Source: Gammaproteobacteria bacterium
Lineage (GTDB): Bacteria; Pseudomonadota; Gammaproteobacteria; Burkholderiales; Burkholderiaceae_C
NCBI GenBank assembly: GCA_018815325.1
Contig: JAHIYE010000003.1
Coordinates: forward strand, 1-64,000
DNA length: 64,000 nucleotides
Reading direction: 5' to 3'
Positions 8,263-16,995 of this stretch are shown here, piece by piece; within the stretch, counting starts at the first letter, position 1, and each line of letters starts with the position of its first letter. The translations under genes and the position numbers were made by a program. Below the pieces are notes generated by a model that had not been told where the DNA came from, ran no database searches, and saw only the letters and a program-made list of their open reading frames with translations.

Positions 8263-9237
8263 ATGACCTACTCACGACTCCTCACCCTCCTGGCGGCCTC
8301 GCTGGCGGCCTTCTGCAGCCCGAGCCTGCAGGCGCAGACCAGCAAACCCATCCGGCTCGTGGTGCCCTATTCCGCAGGCGGTCCCATCGATGTCACGGCA
8401 CGCATACTCGCGGAACGCGTGAAGGATTCGCTCGGCACAGTCATCATCGACAACAAGCCAGGGGCGGGCGGCAATATCGGTGCAGACATCGTGGCCAAGG
8501 CCCCCGCAGACGGCCTGACCATTGGCATCGCCGCCACCGCCACCCACGCGGTCAATCCCTGGCTGTACAGCCGCATTCCCTACAACGCCGCCACGGACTT
8601 CGCACCGATCACGCAGATACTGCGCGTGCCCAATGTGCTGGTGATGAACGCCGACACGGCACAGCGCCTCCGGATCAACAGCGTGCAGGACCTGATTGCC
8701 TATGCCAAGGCCAACCCGGCCAAGCTCAACTACGGCTCGGGTGGCAACGGCAGCGCGGGGCACCTGGCAGGCGAGATGTTCAAGTCGCAGGCGGGCATCT
8801 TCGCCGTGCACATCCCCTACAACGGCGGCAACCCGGCCCAGCTCGCGCTGCTGGGCGGGCAGGTGGATTTCAATTTTGACAACCTTGCCACGGCCGCGCC
8901 CAACATCCGCTCCGGCAAGCTCAAGGCCCTGGCGGTGACCACGCTCAAGCGCACGCCAGCGCTGCCGGAGGTGCCACCGGTCGCCGATACGCTCAAAGGC
9001 TTTGCGATAGACACCTGGTGGGGTCTCGTGGCACCCGCTGGCACGCCGGCAGAGGTGCTGGGCAAGCTGAACCAGGCCTTTGTTGCCGCACTCAATGCCC
9101 CGGAAACCAAAACCCGCTTTGCCGGCCTGATGGCGGAGCCCGTGCCCACCACGCCGCAAGAGTTTGCGGCCTTCATGAAGGGCGAACTGGCCAAGTACGA
9201 AAAAGTGGTCAAGGCCACAGGCGCCCAGGTCGACTGA
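8263..9237 (+). CDS. Bug-family (TctC-like) periplasmic solute receptor
   Basis: About 324 residues. The Sec signal peptide is RLLTLLAASLAAFCSPSLQAQ, with AxA-type cleavage at LQA-Q. The mature protein starts with the Bug signature KPIRLVVPYSAGGPIDVTARILAE and carries IDNKPGAGGNIGAD and the G-rich YGSGGNGSAGHLAGEMF segment. Bug proteins capture carboxylates or other small solutes, sometimes for TctAB symporters. No permease adjoins it, so it is one of the orphan Bug receptors common in Burkholderiales; ligand unknown. The ATG at 8263 is preferred over a TTG five codons upstream because it starts directly at the signal peptide. Confidence 0.92.
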   Translation: MTYSRLLTLLAASLAAFCSPSLQAQTSKPIRLVVPYSAGGPIDVTARILAERVKDSLGTVIIDNKPGAGGNIGADIVAKAPADGLTIGIAATATHAVNPWLYSRIPYNAATDFAPITQILRVPNVLVMNADTAQRLRINSVQDLIAYAKANPAKLNYGSGGNGSAGHLAGEMFKSQAGIFAVHIPYNGGNPAQLALLGGQVDFNFDNLATAAPNIRSGKLKALAVTTLKRTPALPEVPPVADTLKGFAIDTWWGLVAPAGTPAEVLGKLNQAFVAALNAPETKTRFAGLMAEPVPTTPQEFAAFMKGELAKYEKVVKATGAQVD

Positions 9238-9253
9238 AATTTTAAATGATTTA

Positions 9254-9302
9254 GGCTCCTGGCCCTTTCCAGCATTACGCCAGGCGCTATTTATTCAATA
9301 GC
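9254..9302 (-). repeat. Dispersed 49-bp palindromic repeat, copy 1
   Basis: On the minus strand: hairpin GCTATTGAATAAATAGC (17 bp), 8-bp spacer ending CG, 12-bp spacer, then GGGCCAGGAGCC. It lies between the Bug receptor gene and the GlcG-like gene, in the tail-to-tail gap, where it could also help stop transcription. Confidence 0.8.
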
Positions 9303-9374
9303 ATTCTGGTTTGCACGCAGGAAAACCCGGATGCGGTCCTGCAGATACCCGGCAGGGGTTATCGTGCAGCCGAG

Positions 9375-9869
9375 CTAGAACTCCAGCGAATCGGCGACGG
9401 CCTTGATGCCGGCCTTGGCGCAGGCTTCATCGGCCTCGCCGCCGGGAGCACCCGAAACGCCAATAGCGCCATAGGTGGTACCGCCTCCCTCGATCGGCAC
9501 GCCACCGCCCGCTGCCAGCACTCTCGACACCCCCCGTATGCCACTCATGGGCTTGCCGGCCTGGGTTTCATGGCCCAGGTCCAGCGTTGAGGTCCTGAAG
9601 CTCGCAGCAGTCCAGGCCTTGTTAATCGCGACTTCCACGGTGTGGGCACCGGCGAAACGATCACGCAGGAACACCTGCACCAGCCCGGCGCGGTCCACCA
9701 CGGCGACACCCACCTGAAAGCCCTGCTTGCGGCAGGATTCCAGTGCGCCCTGGGCTGCATGCAGCGCCGTCTCGGGACTCAGGGATTTGGTCTGGAAGAT
9801 GGCCTGCTGTGCCATGGCGCCGCCAGCCAGCCCCGATACAAGCAGGGCCAAAGCAAGATGATGTTTCAT
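9375..9869 (-). CDS. GlcG/HbpS-like secreted protein
   Basis: A 164-residue protein with signal peptide HHLALALLVSGLAGGAMA (cleavage before QQ) followed by a GlcG/HbpS-type domain (old DUF336). It shows VGVAVVDRAGLVQVFLRD, AINKAWTAASF and the glycine-rich GIRGVSRVLAAGGGVPIEGGGTTYGAIGVSGAPGGEADEACA. Family members bind haem or cobalamin-like cofactors or accompany glycolate or diol metabolism, but the specific ligand is unknown. It stands alone, convergent with the Bug receptor gene. Confidence 0.85.
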   Translation of the reverse strand: MKHHLALALLVSGLAGGAMAQQAIFQTKSLSPETALHAAQGALESCRKQGFQVGVAVVDRAGLVQVFLRDRFAGAHTVEVAINKAWTAASFRTSTLDLGHETQAGKPMSGIRGVSRVLAAGGGVPIEGGGTTYGAIGVSGAPGGEADEACAKAGIKAVADSLEF

Positions 9870-10010
9870 GATTCACACTCCCAAAAAATGGATGGCAAGA
9901 TGTTTCAGGATATACCCCACCAGGCATCGCCGGTTTGATCACCGTCAACACGGATGTTCAGGAAACATGACGGCGCCGAATTTTGAGCCCTGCCCCGCCT
10001 CGCGCGGCGG

Positions 10011-10730
10011 CTACTCGCCCAGGTAGGCCGCCCGTACGGCGGGGTCATTGAGCAACTCCGAAGCGTCGCCGCTGAGCGTGATCTCCCCCGACTCCATCAC
10101 ATAGCCGCGATCGGCAATCGAGAGTGCACGGCTGGCGTTTTGCTCCACCAGCAGGATCGTCACGCCCTGCGCCGACACATCGTGAATGACCTCGAATATC
10201 TTGTCCACCATGATGGGCGACAAGCCCATGGAAGGTTCGTCCAGCAGCAGCACCTTGGGACGGCTCATGAGTGCACGCCCCATGGCCAGCATCTGCTGCT
10301 CGCCGCCTGACAGGGTACCGGCCAGTTGGTCCCGCCGCTCCTTCAGACGCGGGAAGATACCGAACACCTTGTCGATGTCAGCTGCTATGTCGGCCTTGTC
10401 ATCCCGAATGTGGGCGCCCATTTGCAGGTTCTCGAGAATGCTCATGCGCGTGAAAACGCCACGCCCCTCAGGCACCATGGCCAGGCCCTGCCTGACGAGG
10501 TCCCACGGCCCCTGACCGCGGATGCTCGTACCCAGGTACTCGATCTCGCCCTCATTGACCGGCAGGGTGCCGGTGATGGCCTTCATGGTGGTGGTCTTGC
10601 CCGCGCCATTGGAGCCGATCAGACTGACCAGCTCCCCCTCGCGGACTTCAAAATCCACACCCTTGACGGCCTGGATGCCCCCGTAGGCAACCTTGAGCCC
10701 TTTGACTTTCAGAAGCGTATTCGTACTCAT
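10011..10730 (-). CDS. livF: Branched-chain amino acid ABC transporter ATPase LivF
   Basis: A 239-residue ABC ATPase: Walker A GSNGAGKTT, signature LSGGEQQML, Walker B KVLLLDEPS, switch His in LLVEQN. The mid-section MVPEGRGVFTRMSILENLQMGA is typical of LivF. The start is the ATG at 10730; longer readings would enter livG. It is the last gene of livH-livM-livG-livF and follows livG after 13 bp. It works with LivG as the cytoplasmic ATPase pair driving high-affinity uptake of leucine, isoleucine, valine or related amides. Confidence 0.93.
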   Translation of the reverse strand: MSTNTLLKVKGLKVAYGGIQAVKGVDFEVREGELVSLIGSNGAGKTTTMKAITGTLPVNEGEIEYLGTSIRGQGPWDLVRQGLAMVPEGRGVFTRMSILENLQMGAHIRDDKADIAADIDKVFGIFPRLKERRDQLAGTLSGGEQQMLAMGRALMSRPKVLLLDEPSMGLSPIMVDKIFEVIHDVSAQGVTILLVEQNASRALSIADRGYVMESGEITLSGDASELLNDPAVRAAYLGE

Positions 10731-10743
10731 GGTGTTTTCCTGC

Positions 10744-11553
10744 TCAAACGCCTTCGGTCGCGGTCTTGGCAGCGGTATGGCCCGCGCCATGGCCCAGGTA
10801 GGCCTCGATCACTTCTTCGTTCTTCTGTACCTCAGCCGGTGTGCCTTCGGCGATGCGCTTGCCGTAGTCGAGCACGGTCACGCGGTCGCACAGGCCCATC
10901 ACGAGCTTCACGTCGTGTTCGATCAGCAGGATGGTGCGGTTGTCGTTCCGGATCTTGTCGATGAGCTGTCGCAACAGCACCTTCTCGGTGGCATTCATGC
11001 CCGCGGCGGGCTCATCGAGCGCGATGAGCTGGGGGTCGGTCGCCAGTGCGCGTGCAATCTCCAGGCGGCGCTGATCGCCATAGCTCAGCGTGCGGGCCTT
11101 GTAATCGGCCAGCTGGCCGATGCCGACATACTCGAGCAGCTCATGCGCACGCTGGGTAATTGCAGCCTCTTCGGCCTTGAAGCCGGGGGTGCGAAAGATC
11201 GCGCCCAGCAGCCCCGAGTGGGTACGGATGTGACGCCCGACCATCACGTTCTCTAACGCGGTCATCTCGGCAAACAGCCGGATATTCTGGAAGGTACGTG
11301 CAATGCCGGCCTTGGCCACTTCATGCACGGCAGTGGGCCGGTAGGGCTTGCCTGCGAGTTCGAAGGTGCCGCTGTCAGGGGTGTAGAGGCCGGTGATCAC
11401 ATTGAAGAACGTGGTCTTGCCTGCGCCGTTGGGGCCGATCAGGCCATAGACCTGACCGCGCTGGATGCGCATGCTCACGTCACTGAGGGCCTGCAGGCCG
11501 CCAAAGCGCTTGGAAATGCCGGCGACGTGGAGTACGGTATCTGTCATATTCAC
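10744..11553 (-). CDS. livG: Branched-chain amino acid ABC transporter ATPase LivG
   Basis: About 269 residues. Walker A GPNGAGKTTFFN, followed by ARTFQNIRLFAEMTALENVMVGRH (LivG hallmark), signature LSYGDQRRLEIARAL, Walker B LIALDEPAAGMN and LLIEHDVKLVM. A second ATG two codons in (11547) is an equally good start. It has 10 bp to livM upstream and 13 bp to livF downstream, clearly one operon. Confidence 0.93.
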   Translation of the reverse strand: MNMTDTVLHVAGISKRFGGLQALSDVSMRIQRGQVYGLIGPNGAGKTTFFNVITGLYTPDSGTFELAGKPYRPTAVHEVAKAGIARTFQNIRLFAEMTALENVMVGRHIRTHSGLLGAIFRTPGFKAEEAAITQRAHELLEYVGIGQLADYKARTLSYGDQRRLEIARALATDPQLIALDEPAAGMNATEKVLLRQLIDKIRNDNRTILLIEHDVKLVMGLCDRVTVLDYGKRIAEGTPAEVQKNEEVIEAYLGHGAGHTAAKTATEGV

Positions 11554-11563
11554 TCCTGCCGTT

Positions 11564-12646
11564 TCAGTTCTTGTTCAGCAATGACTTGCCATGGTCGGGC
11601 GCTGGCCACAGGCCGCGCGGTCGCAGCAGCATGATGCTGATCATGGCTGATGCAATCAGCAACTGGCGCAGGATCGAGGCATCGATGCGTCCGCCCGTCA
11701 TGGCCTGCAGGGGGCTGGCAACATAGCGCAGCACCTCGGGCAGTGAAGCCAGCAGCACGGCACCCAGCACCACACCGGGCAAATGGCCAATGCCACCGAG
11801 TACCACCATGGCCACAATCATCACGGACTCCATGAGGCTGAAGGACTCGGGCGAGATAAAGCCCTGGAAGGCCGCGAACATCGCGCCCGAAACACCCCCA
11901 AAGGTCGCACCCATGCCAAACGCCAGCAGCTTGAGGTTGCGGGTGTTGATGCCCATGGCCTTGGCGGCAATCTCGTCCTCGCGGATCGCCATCCAGGCCC
12001 GTCCCACGCGGGAGAGTTCCAGCCGGTGACAGATCACCACACTCACCACCACCAGCAAGAGGAACAGGTAGTAATAGAGCGTGACCGATGAAATGTCATA
12101 GTCACCAATACTCAGGCGCTTGCCCAGGTTGAGGCCAAAGAAGTGGATCGAGTCGATCTGCCCCATGCCCTTGGGGCCATTGGTGATGTTGACCGGATGG
12201 TCCAGGTTGTTGAGGAACACCCGGATGATTTCGCCAAAACCCAGCGTCACGATGGCCAGGTAGTCACCACGCAGCTTGAGCGTGGGGGCACCCAGCAATA
12301 TGCCCAGGAAACCGGCCAGCGCGGCGGCCAGTGGTATCACCAGCCACAGCGGCGTGTGCAGCCCGTCCGGAAACATCTGGCCAATGGCCACAAAGGTATC
12401 CGTCAGATGCGGCGAAGACAGCAAGCCGTACATGTAGGCACCGATGGCAAAGAAAGCCACATAGCCCAGGTCGAGCAGCCCTGCATAGCCCACCACGATG
12501 TTCAGGCCCAGCGCCAGCAGCACATAGAGCAGCGCCATGTCGGCAATGCGCACCCAGGCGTTGCCGTAGTACTGCAGGATATGCGGCAGGATCAGCAGCC
12601 CCACGGCGGCAAGCAGGAAAAGATAGAGCTTGTTCTTGTGCGTCAT
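11564..12646 (-). CDS. livM: Branched-chain amino acid ABC transporter permease LivM
   Basis: A 360-residue inner-membrane permease with about 9-10 hydrophobic segments. LivM signatures are LGLNIVVGYAGLLDLGYVAFFAIGAY near the N-terminus and GRAWMAIREDEIAAKAMGIN (EAA-like loop) in the second half, ending in RPRGLWPA. ATG at 12646 is preferred because GAGGAGA sits 7-9 bases upstream; a start five codons earlier would lose this spacing. It is 11 bp downstream of livH. Confidence 0.93.
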   Translation of the reverse strand: MTHKNKLYLFLLAAVGLLILPHILQYYGNAWVRIADMALLYVLLALGLNIVVGYAGLLDLGYVAFFAIGAYMYGLLSSPHLTDTFVAIGQMFPDGLHTPLWLVIPLAAALAGFLGILLGAPTLKLRGDYLAIVTLGFGEIIRVFLNNLDHPVNITNGPKGMGQIDSIHFFGLNLGKRLSIGDYDISSVTLYYYLFLLLVVVSVVICHRLELSRVGRAWMAIREDEIAAKAMGINTRNLKLLAFGMGATFGGVSGAMFAAFQGFISPESFSLMESVMIVAMVVLGGIGHLPGVVLGAVLLASLPEVLRYVASPLQAMTGGRIDASILRQLLIASAMISIMLLRPRGLWPAPDHGKSLLNKN

Positions 12647-12657
12647 GACAACTCTCC

Positions 12658-13587
12658 TCAAGCCCGGTCAGCCACGCGCTCACCGAGCAGACCGGAAGGT
12701 CGCAGGGTAAGAATGAAGATCAGCACAATGAAGGCGAAGATGTCCGAATAGTGGCTACCCAGAACGCCGCCAGTGAGCTTGCCGATGTAGCCCGCGCCCA
12801 GCGACTCGATCAGCCCGAGCAGAATGCCCCCCAGCACGGCACCGCCGAGGTTGCCGATGCCGCCGAACACGGCCGCCGTGAAAGCCTTGAGGCCCGGCAG
12901 AAAACCCATGGTGTGGTAGACCGTGCCGTAGTTGGCCGCCCACATGACGCCGGCAATCGCCGCCAGCACGGCACCAATCGCAAAGGTGGCCGAGATCACC
13001 GTGTCGGGCTTCACGCCCATGAGGGCAGCCACCCTGGGGTTCTCTGCAGTGGCACGCATGGCACGGCCCAGCTTGGTGCCATGCACCACCCACATCAGGA
13101 CCGAAAGCGAAATGGCCGTCATGGCCAGGATCAGCACCTGGGTCGGCGAGATCACGGCACCCGCCACATGGAACGGCGTGCTGGGCAAGAGGTTGGGATA
13201 GGGCTTGTAGTCCGGCTTCCAGATGATCATGGCCAGGGTCTGCAGCAGGATGGACATGCCGATCGCCGTGATCAGCGGTGCGAGCCGGGGACTGTTGCGC
13301 AGCGGCCGGTAGGCCACCTTCTCGATCACCAGGTTGAGTGAGGCCGCCACGATGCAGGCAATGATCAGCGCAATCAGGAGAATGAGCCAGCCCGGTGTGC
13401 CAGGCATGCTTTCCTGCATCAGGCCGATGATGCTCCAGCTGGTCAGCGCGCCCACCATCAGCACCTCGCCATGCGCGAAATTGATGAGACTGATGATGCC
13501 GTACACCATGGTGTAGCCCAGGGCCACGAGGGCATACATGCTGCCCAGCACCAGACCGTTGATGATCTGCTGTATGAAAGTATCCAT
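12658..13587 (-). CDS. livH: Branched-chain amino acid ABC transporter permease LivH
   Basis: A 309-residue inner-membrane permease. It begins MDTFIQQIINGLVLGSMYALVALGYTMVYGIISLINFAHGE, the classic LivH N-terminus, and ends RPSGLLGERV. The EAA-like loop GRAMRATAENPRVAALMGV is near residue 190. It is the first gene of the cluster. The periplasmic binding protein LivK/LivJ is not adjacent on either side, so the transporter must use a receptor encoded elsewhere. Confidence 0.93.
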   Translation of the reverse strand: MDTFIQQIINGLVLGSMYALVALGYTMVYGIISLINFAHGEVLMVGALTSWSIIGLMQESMPGTPGWLILLIALIIACIVAASLNLVIEKVAYRPLRNSPRLAPLITAIGMSILLQTLAMIIWKPDYKPYPNLLPSTPFHVAGAVISPTQVLILAMTAISLSVLMWVVHGTKLGRAMRATAENPRVAALMGVKPDTVISATFAIGAVLAAIAGVMWAANYGTVYHTMGFLPGLKAFTAAVFGGIGNLGGAVLGGILLGLIESLGAGYIGKLTGGVLGSHYSDIFAFIVLIFILTLRPSGLLGERVADRA

Positions 13588-13675
13588 CCCATGTTCTCCG
13601 ATTTTGGGCCGGCACTTTGGTCAGCGGTTTGCTGACGAGCGGTGCGGCCTTGTGAGCTCAGCCCATTCTCTTTAG

Positions 13676-13707
13676 CAAAAAACCTGCCATCCAGAGGAGC
13701 AGGTTTG
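13676..13707 (-). terminator. Rho-independent terminator downstream of rarA
   Basis: On the minus strand AAACCTGC pairs with GCAGGTTT around an 11-base loop and is followed by a U-run (read as AAAAAAA at 13676-13682 on the plus strand). It lies ~100 nt past the rarA stop and separates rarA from livH, so livHMGF must have its own promoter in 13588-13675. Confidence 0.75.
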
Positions 13708-13809
13708 TAAATTCATTGTACCGAAGGCATCCAGCAGAGCCATTGAGCGGCCGCCGGTGTTTACCCTTGCGTGCTGCGCCTTCAGTCTGCCTGGTTAATG
13801 CTCAACCGC

Positions 13810-15108
13810 TCAACCGGATTGCCGGTTACGCTGCTGCAGTTGCCTGAGCTTCTCCGCAATCTTGATTTCCAGCCCCCGCTCCACGGGCCGATAAAAACCT
13901 GGTGACTTCATGCCATCGGGCAGATACTGCTCGCCAGCAGCAAAACCGTCTGCCTCGTCATGCGCATAGCGGTAGCCCTTGCCATAGTCGAGCTCTTTCA
14001 TGAGCTTGGTAGGTGCATTGCGCAGGTGCATGGGCACCGGACGGGTGCCGTCCTTCTTGATAAAGGCCTTGACCTCGTTGAAGGCCTTGTAGACCGCGTT
14101 GGATTTGGGTGCCATCGCCAGATACACCACGCACTCGGCCAGTGCCAGCTCGCCCTCGGGCGTGCCAAGCCGCTCATAGACCTCGGCTGCATCAAGTGCC
14201 AGACGCAGCGCACGCGGATCGGCCAGGCCGATGTCCTCGCTGGCCATGCGGATGAGCCGGCGTGCCATGTAACGTGGGTGGGCCCCGCCATCGAGCATGC
14301 GCATAAACCAGTAGAGCGAGGCATCGGGGTCACTGCCGCGCACCGACTTGTGCAGGGCACTGATGGTGTCGTAGAACTGCTCGCCGCCCTTGTCGTAGCG
14401 GCGCATGCGCTCGCCCAGCACCTTGAGCAGCCACGCATCGCTCACCTCCTCACGCCCGGCCTGACGGGCTGCCACGGCAAGCGTTTCCAGCGTATTGAGC
14501 AAGCGCCTGGCGTCGCCATCGGCATAGGCAAGCAGCCGATCAACCGCTATTTTTTCCATAGCAGGTATCGCTTGAATGGCCTGGGCCGAGACCACTATTT
14601 TCTCCAGATCCTGATCAGACAAGGGCTGCAGCACATACACGGCTGCACGTGACAACAGGGCTGAGTTGACCTCGAACGAGGGGTTCTCGGTGGTCGCACC
14701 AATGAAGGTGAACAAGCCGCTCTCAACATGCGGCAGGAAAGCATCCTGCTGGCTTTTGTTGAAGCGGTGTACCTCGTCAACGAACACGATGGTGCGCCGG
14801 CCCTGCCCCAGTGCGACCTGGGCCTGCTCGACGGCTTCGCGAATGTCCTTGACGCCACCCAGCACGGCACTGATGGTGATGAACTGTGCATCGAAAGCAT
14901 CGGCCATGAGGCGCGCGATCGTGGTCTTGCCCACACCGGGCGGGCCCCAGAGAATGCAGCTGTGCGGCTGGCCTGACTCGAACGCGATGCGCAGCGGCAT
15001 GCCCTCGCCCAGCACCTGCTGCTGGCCAATGACTTCGCTGAGCTGCTTGGGGCGCAGCCGCTCGGCCAGTGGCTGGCTCATGGAAGGCGACGCTTTTTCA
15101 GGTGGCAT
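13810..15108 (-). CDS. rarA: Replication-associated recombination protein A
   Basis: A 432-residue AAA+ ATPase (RarA/MgsA, WRNIP1 homologue) acting at stalled replication forks. Walker A GPPGVGKT is at residues 55-62, Walker B in RTIVFVDEVHRFN, sensor 1 in FIGATTENPSF. The clamp-loader-like C-terminal domain carries YDKGGEQFYDTISALHKSVRGSDPDA and YLPDGMKSPGFYRP. Residues around SAQAIQAIPAMEKIA, between the ATPase lid and the DGDARRLLN motif, are encoded by an inserted 49-bp repeat copy (14546-14590). An ATG at 15081 (MSQPLAERL) is an alternative start that fits homologues better; neither has a clear ribosome site. Confidence 0.95.
   Translation of the reverse strand: MPPEKASPSMSQPLAERLRPKQLSEVIGQQQVLGEGMPLRIAFESGQPHSCILWGPPGVGKTTIARLMADAFDAQFITISAVLGGVKDIREAVEQAQVALGQGRRTIVFVDEVHRFNKSQQDAFLPHVESGLFTFIGATTENPSFEVNSALLSRAAVYVLQPLSDQDLEKIVVSAQAIQAIPAMEKIAVDRLLAYADGDARRLLNTLETLAVAARQAGREEVSDAWLLKVLGERMRRYDKGGEQFYDTISALHKSVRGSDPDASLYWFMRMLDGGAHPRYMARRLIRMASEDIGLADPRALRLALDAAEVYERLGTPEGELALAECVVYLAMAPKSNAVYKAFNEVKAFIKKDGTRPVPMHLRNAPTKLMKELDYGKGYRYAHDEADGFAAGEQYLPDGMKSPGFYRPVERGLEIKIAEKLRQLQQRNRQSG
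14546..14590 (+). repeat. Dispersed 49-bp palindromic repeat, copy 2, inside rarA
   Basis: Plus-strand orientation: hairpin GCTATTTTTTCCATAGC, 8-bp spacer ending CG, 12-bp spacer, GGGCCGAG. It is in frame within rarA (read antisense) and keeps the reading frame open. Confidence 0.75.
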
Positions 15109-15241
15109 GTGAATGGTTGGCGAGGATGGGTAAATTGGACAAGTGTAGAAGCACCGGCTTCGGCATGATGGTACTGCGCCTCAATCTGCCGATACCTCTA
15201 GAATTGTCACTCCTTCGACCTGACTCGCGTGAGCGCCATCC

Positions 15242-15859
15242 ATGCCCCTCAATGACAGCGTCCAGTTTTTTGACCGGCAGTTTCGCCAGCAGGCTGAACA
15301 ACATGATTTTCAGCTGAATCCCTTCGAGCAGGCCGCACTGCCGCATTTGCACGGCAAGGTGCTGGATTACGGTTGCGGCCTTGGCAACCTGGCCTTTGCT
15401 GCCGCCAGGCGTGGCTGCTCGGTGCTGGCGCTCGATGCGAGCCAGGCCGCGATTGCCCACATCCACGAATACGCGGCAGAGACAGCCCTTCCCGTGCAGG
15501 CCACCCTGGCCGACCTGCGCGACCATGCGCTCATGGAAGACTTCGATGCCGTGGTCTCGATCGGCCTGCTGATGTTCTTTGACTGTCCGACGGCCTTCAA
15601 GACCCTGTCCACCCTGCAGGCGCATGTGCGTCCGGGCGGTGTCGCGGTGGTGAATGTCCTCATCGAAGGCACGACCTACCTGGACATGTTTGATGCCCAG
15701 GGGCATTGCCTGTTTGCACCGCATGCGCTGGAGCAGCGCTTTGCGGGCTGGGACATCCTGCACTCTGCGTTCAGTGATTTCGATGCACCCCAGGACCGCA
15801 CCAAGGCCTTTGCCACCATCATCGCGCGCAAGCCCGTCCTGCCAGCGGGACATGCATGA
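15242..15859 (+). CDS. Class I SAM-dependent methyltransferase
   Basis: About 205 residues, Rossmann-fold methyltransferase of the TehB/UbiE-like group. Motif I is VLDYGCGLGNLAFAAARRG (residues ~40-58), the acidic residue after strand 2 is in VLALDASQAA, motif II region FDAVVSIGLLMFF, and motif III VRPGGVAVVNVL. No substrate-specifying neighbour is visible; TehB-like proteins have been linked to tellurite or general thiol/small-molecule methylation. It is divergent from rarA and 96 bp upstream of a small membrane-anchored protein gene. Confidence 0.85.
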   Translation: MPLNDSVQFFDRQFRQQAEQHDFQLNPFEQAALPHLHGKVLDYGCGLGNLAFAAARRGCSVLALDASQAAIAHIHEYAAETALPVQATLADLRDHALMEDFDAVVSIGLLMFFDCPTAFKTLSTLQAHVRPGGVAVVNVLIEGTTYLDMFDAQGHCLFAPHALEQRFAGWDILHSAFSDFDAPQDRTKAFATIIARKPVLPAGHA

Positions 15860-15955
15860 ATCCTCCATAATGTCCTGCTAGAGAAACCCTCTTCGCCTCT
15901 GCCGCACGGCACTCCCCGTACAAGCTTCAAGCACCAGCCCCAGAAAGATACCGCC

Positions 15956-16342
15956 ATGTCCATTGCCTGGCTTACCGTACTCAAAAGCGTTCCCTGGGTG
16001 GACGTCATCAGCAACGCCCCCAAGGTGGCCGAAGGCGCCAAGAAATTGTGGGGCAAGGTCGGCAAGACGCCCGAGCCTGTCCCCAGCAGCCCTGAAGCGG
16101 AGACTGCGCCACCCTCGCTCAGCTCGCTCCATGAGCGCGTACTGGCCATGGAGACCGCAGCGGGTGAACTGCATGAGCAAATGCTGGCCTCCTCCGAGTT
16201 GATCAAGACCCTGGCCGAGCAGAATGCACAGCTTGTGGCACGGGTCGAAAGTCACCGCGTGCGCGTCATGTGGCTCACCCTGCTGGTTGTGCTGTCCGGT
16301 GGCATCGCCGTCACGGCGCTGACCCTGCTCCTGATTCGCTGA
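15956..16342 (+). CDS. Small tail-anchored coiled-coil protein of unknown function
   Basis: 128 residues, no family recognised. Residues 1-30 are amphipathic/hydrophobic (SIAWLTVLKSVPWVDVISNAPKV), then a Lys-rich KKLWGKVGK, a Pro/Glu linker (~38-55), a predicted coiled coil (~57-98, HERVLAMETAAGELHEQMLASSELIKTLAEQNAQLVARVES) and one C-terminal membrane helix (~103-126, VMWLTLLVVLSGGIAVTALTLLLI). The topology suggests a membrane-tethered cytoplasmic or periplasmic coiled coil. It is the middle gene of methyltransferase - this - DedA. Confidence 0.7.
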   Translation: MSIAWLTVLKSVPWVDVISNAPKVAEGAKKLWGKVGKTPEPVPSSPEAETAPPSLSSLHERVLAMETAAGELHEQMLASSELIKTLAEQNAQLVARVESHRVRVMWLTLLVVLSGGIAVTALTLLLIR

Positions 16343-16406
16343 GCCCACCGATGCGCCGGGGCCGCACACAGGCATGCGGTTTTTCGCACCCCAGGAAGTA
16401 ACTGCC

Positions 16407-16967
16407 GTGATCAATGAGTTCATCACATCCTACGGCTACCTCGCGGTATTTTTTGGCACCCTGCTTGAGGGTGAGACCGTCCTCATCGCGGCCGGGTTTG
16501 CCGCCCATCGCGGCCTGCTGGACTGGCCCCTGGTCGTGGGCGTTGCCATGGCCGGCAGCACGTTGGGTGACCAGTTGGCCTTCTTCCTCGGTCGATGGAA
16601 AGGGGCCGAGATGATCCAGCGTTTTCCCGCCCTGGCCCAGCATGCGCCACGCCTGCATGACCTGATGACACGGCATGACACCCTGCTCATTCTGGGTATC
16701 CGTTTTCTGTATGGGCTTCGGATTGCAGGACCGGTGCTGCTGGGCTCAAGCGGCATTTCTCCGCTCCGGTTTGCCGCCCTCAACCTGATCGGCGCGGCGC
16801 TGTGGACAGTGCTGGTGTCGGGGGCAGGCTACGCATTCGGCTCGGCCATCCAGACACTGGCGCCCGATCTGCGGCGGTTTGAGGAAATCGTGCTGCTGTC
16901 CATCCTGGTGATCGGCTTGCTGGTCTGGTTGTGGCATCTGATGCGTCGCAGCCGGAAAGACCGCTGA
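16407..16967 (+). CDS. DedA family membrane protein
   Basis: About 186 residues from the GTG at 16407, which has AGGAAG 8 bases upstream; an in-frame ATG at 16374 is less likely. DedA/SNARE-associated family signatures are FFGTLLEGETVLIAAGFAAHRG, AGSTLGDQLAFFLGRWKG (the conserved E and G..GD.. residues) and FLYGLRIAGPVLLGSSGISPLRF. There are 4-5 hydrophobic segments and a basic tail (RRSRKDR). DedA proteins are implicated in undecaprenyl phosphate or phospholipid flipping and in membrane-potential homeostasis. Confidence 0.88.
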   Translation: MINEFITSYGYLAVFFGTLLEGETVLIAAGFAAHRGLLDWPLVVGVAMAGSTLGDQLAFFLGRWKGAEMIQRFPALAQHAPRLHDLMTRHDTLLILGIRFLYGLRIAGPVLLGSSGISPLRFAALNLIGAALWTVLVSGAGYAFGSAIQTLAPDLRRFEEIVLLSILVIGLLVWLWHLMRRSRKDR

Positions 16968-16995
16968 ACGCCCATCGTCGCTGAACGCGCTGCGC

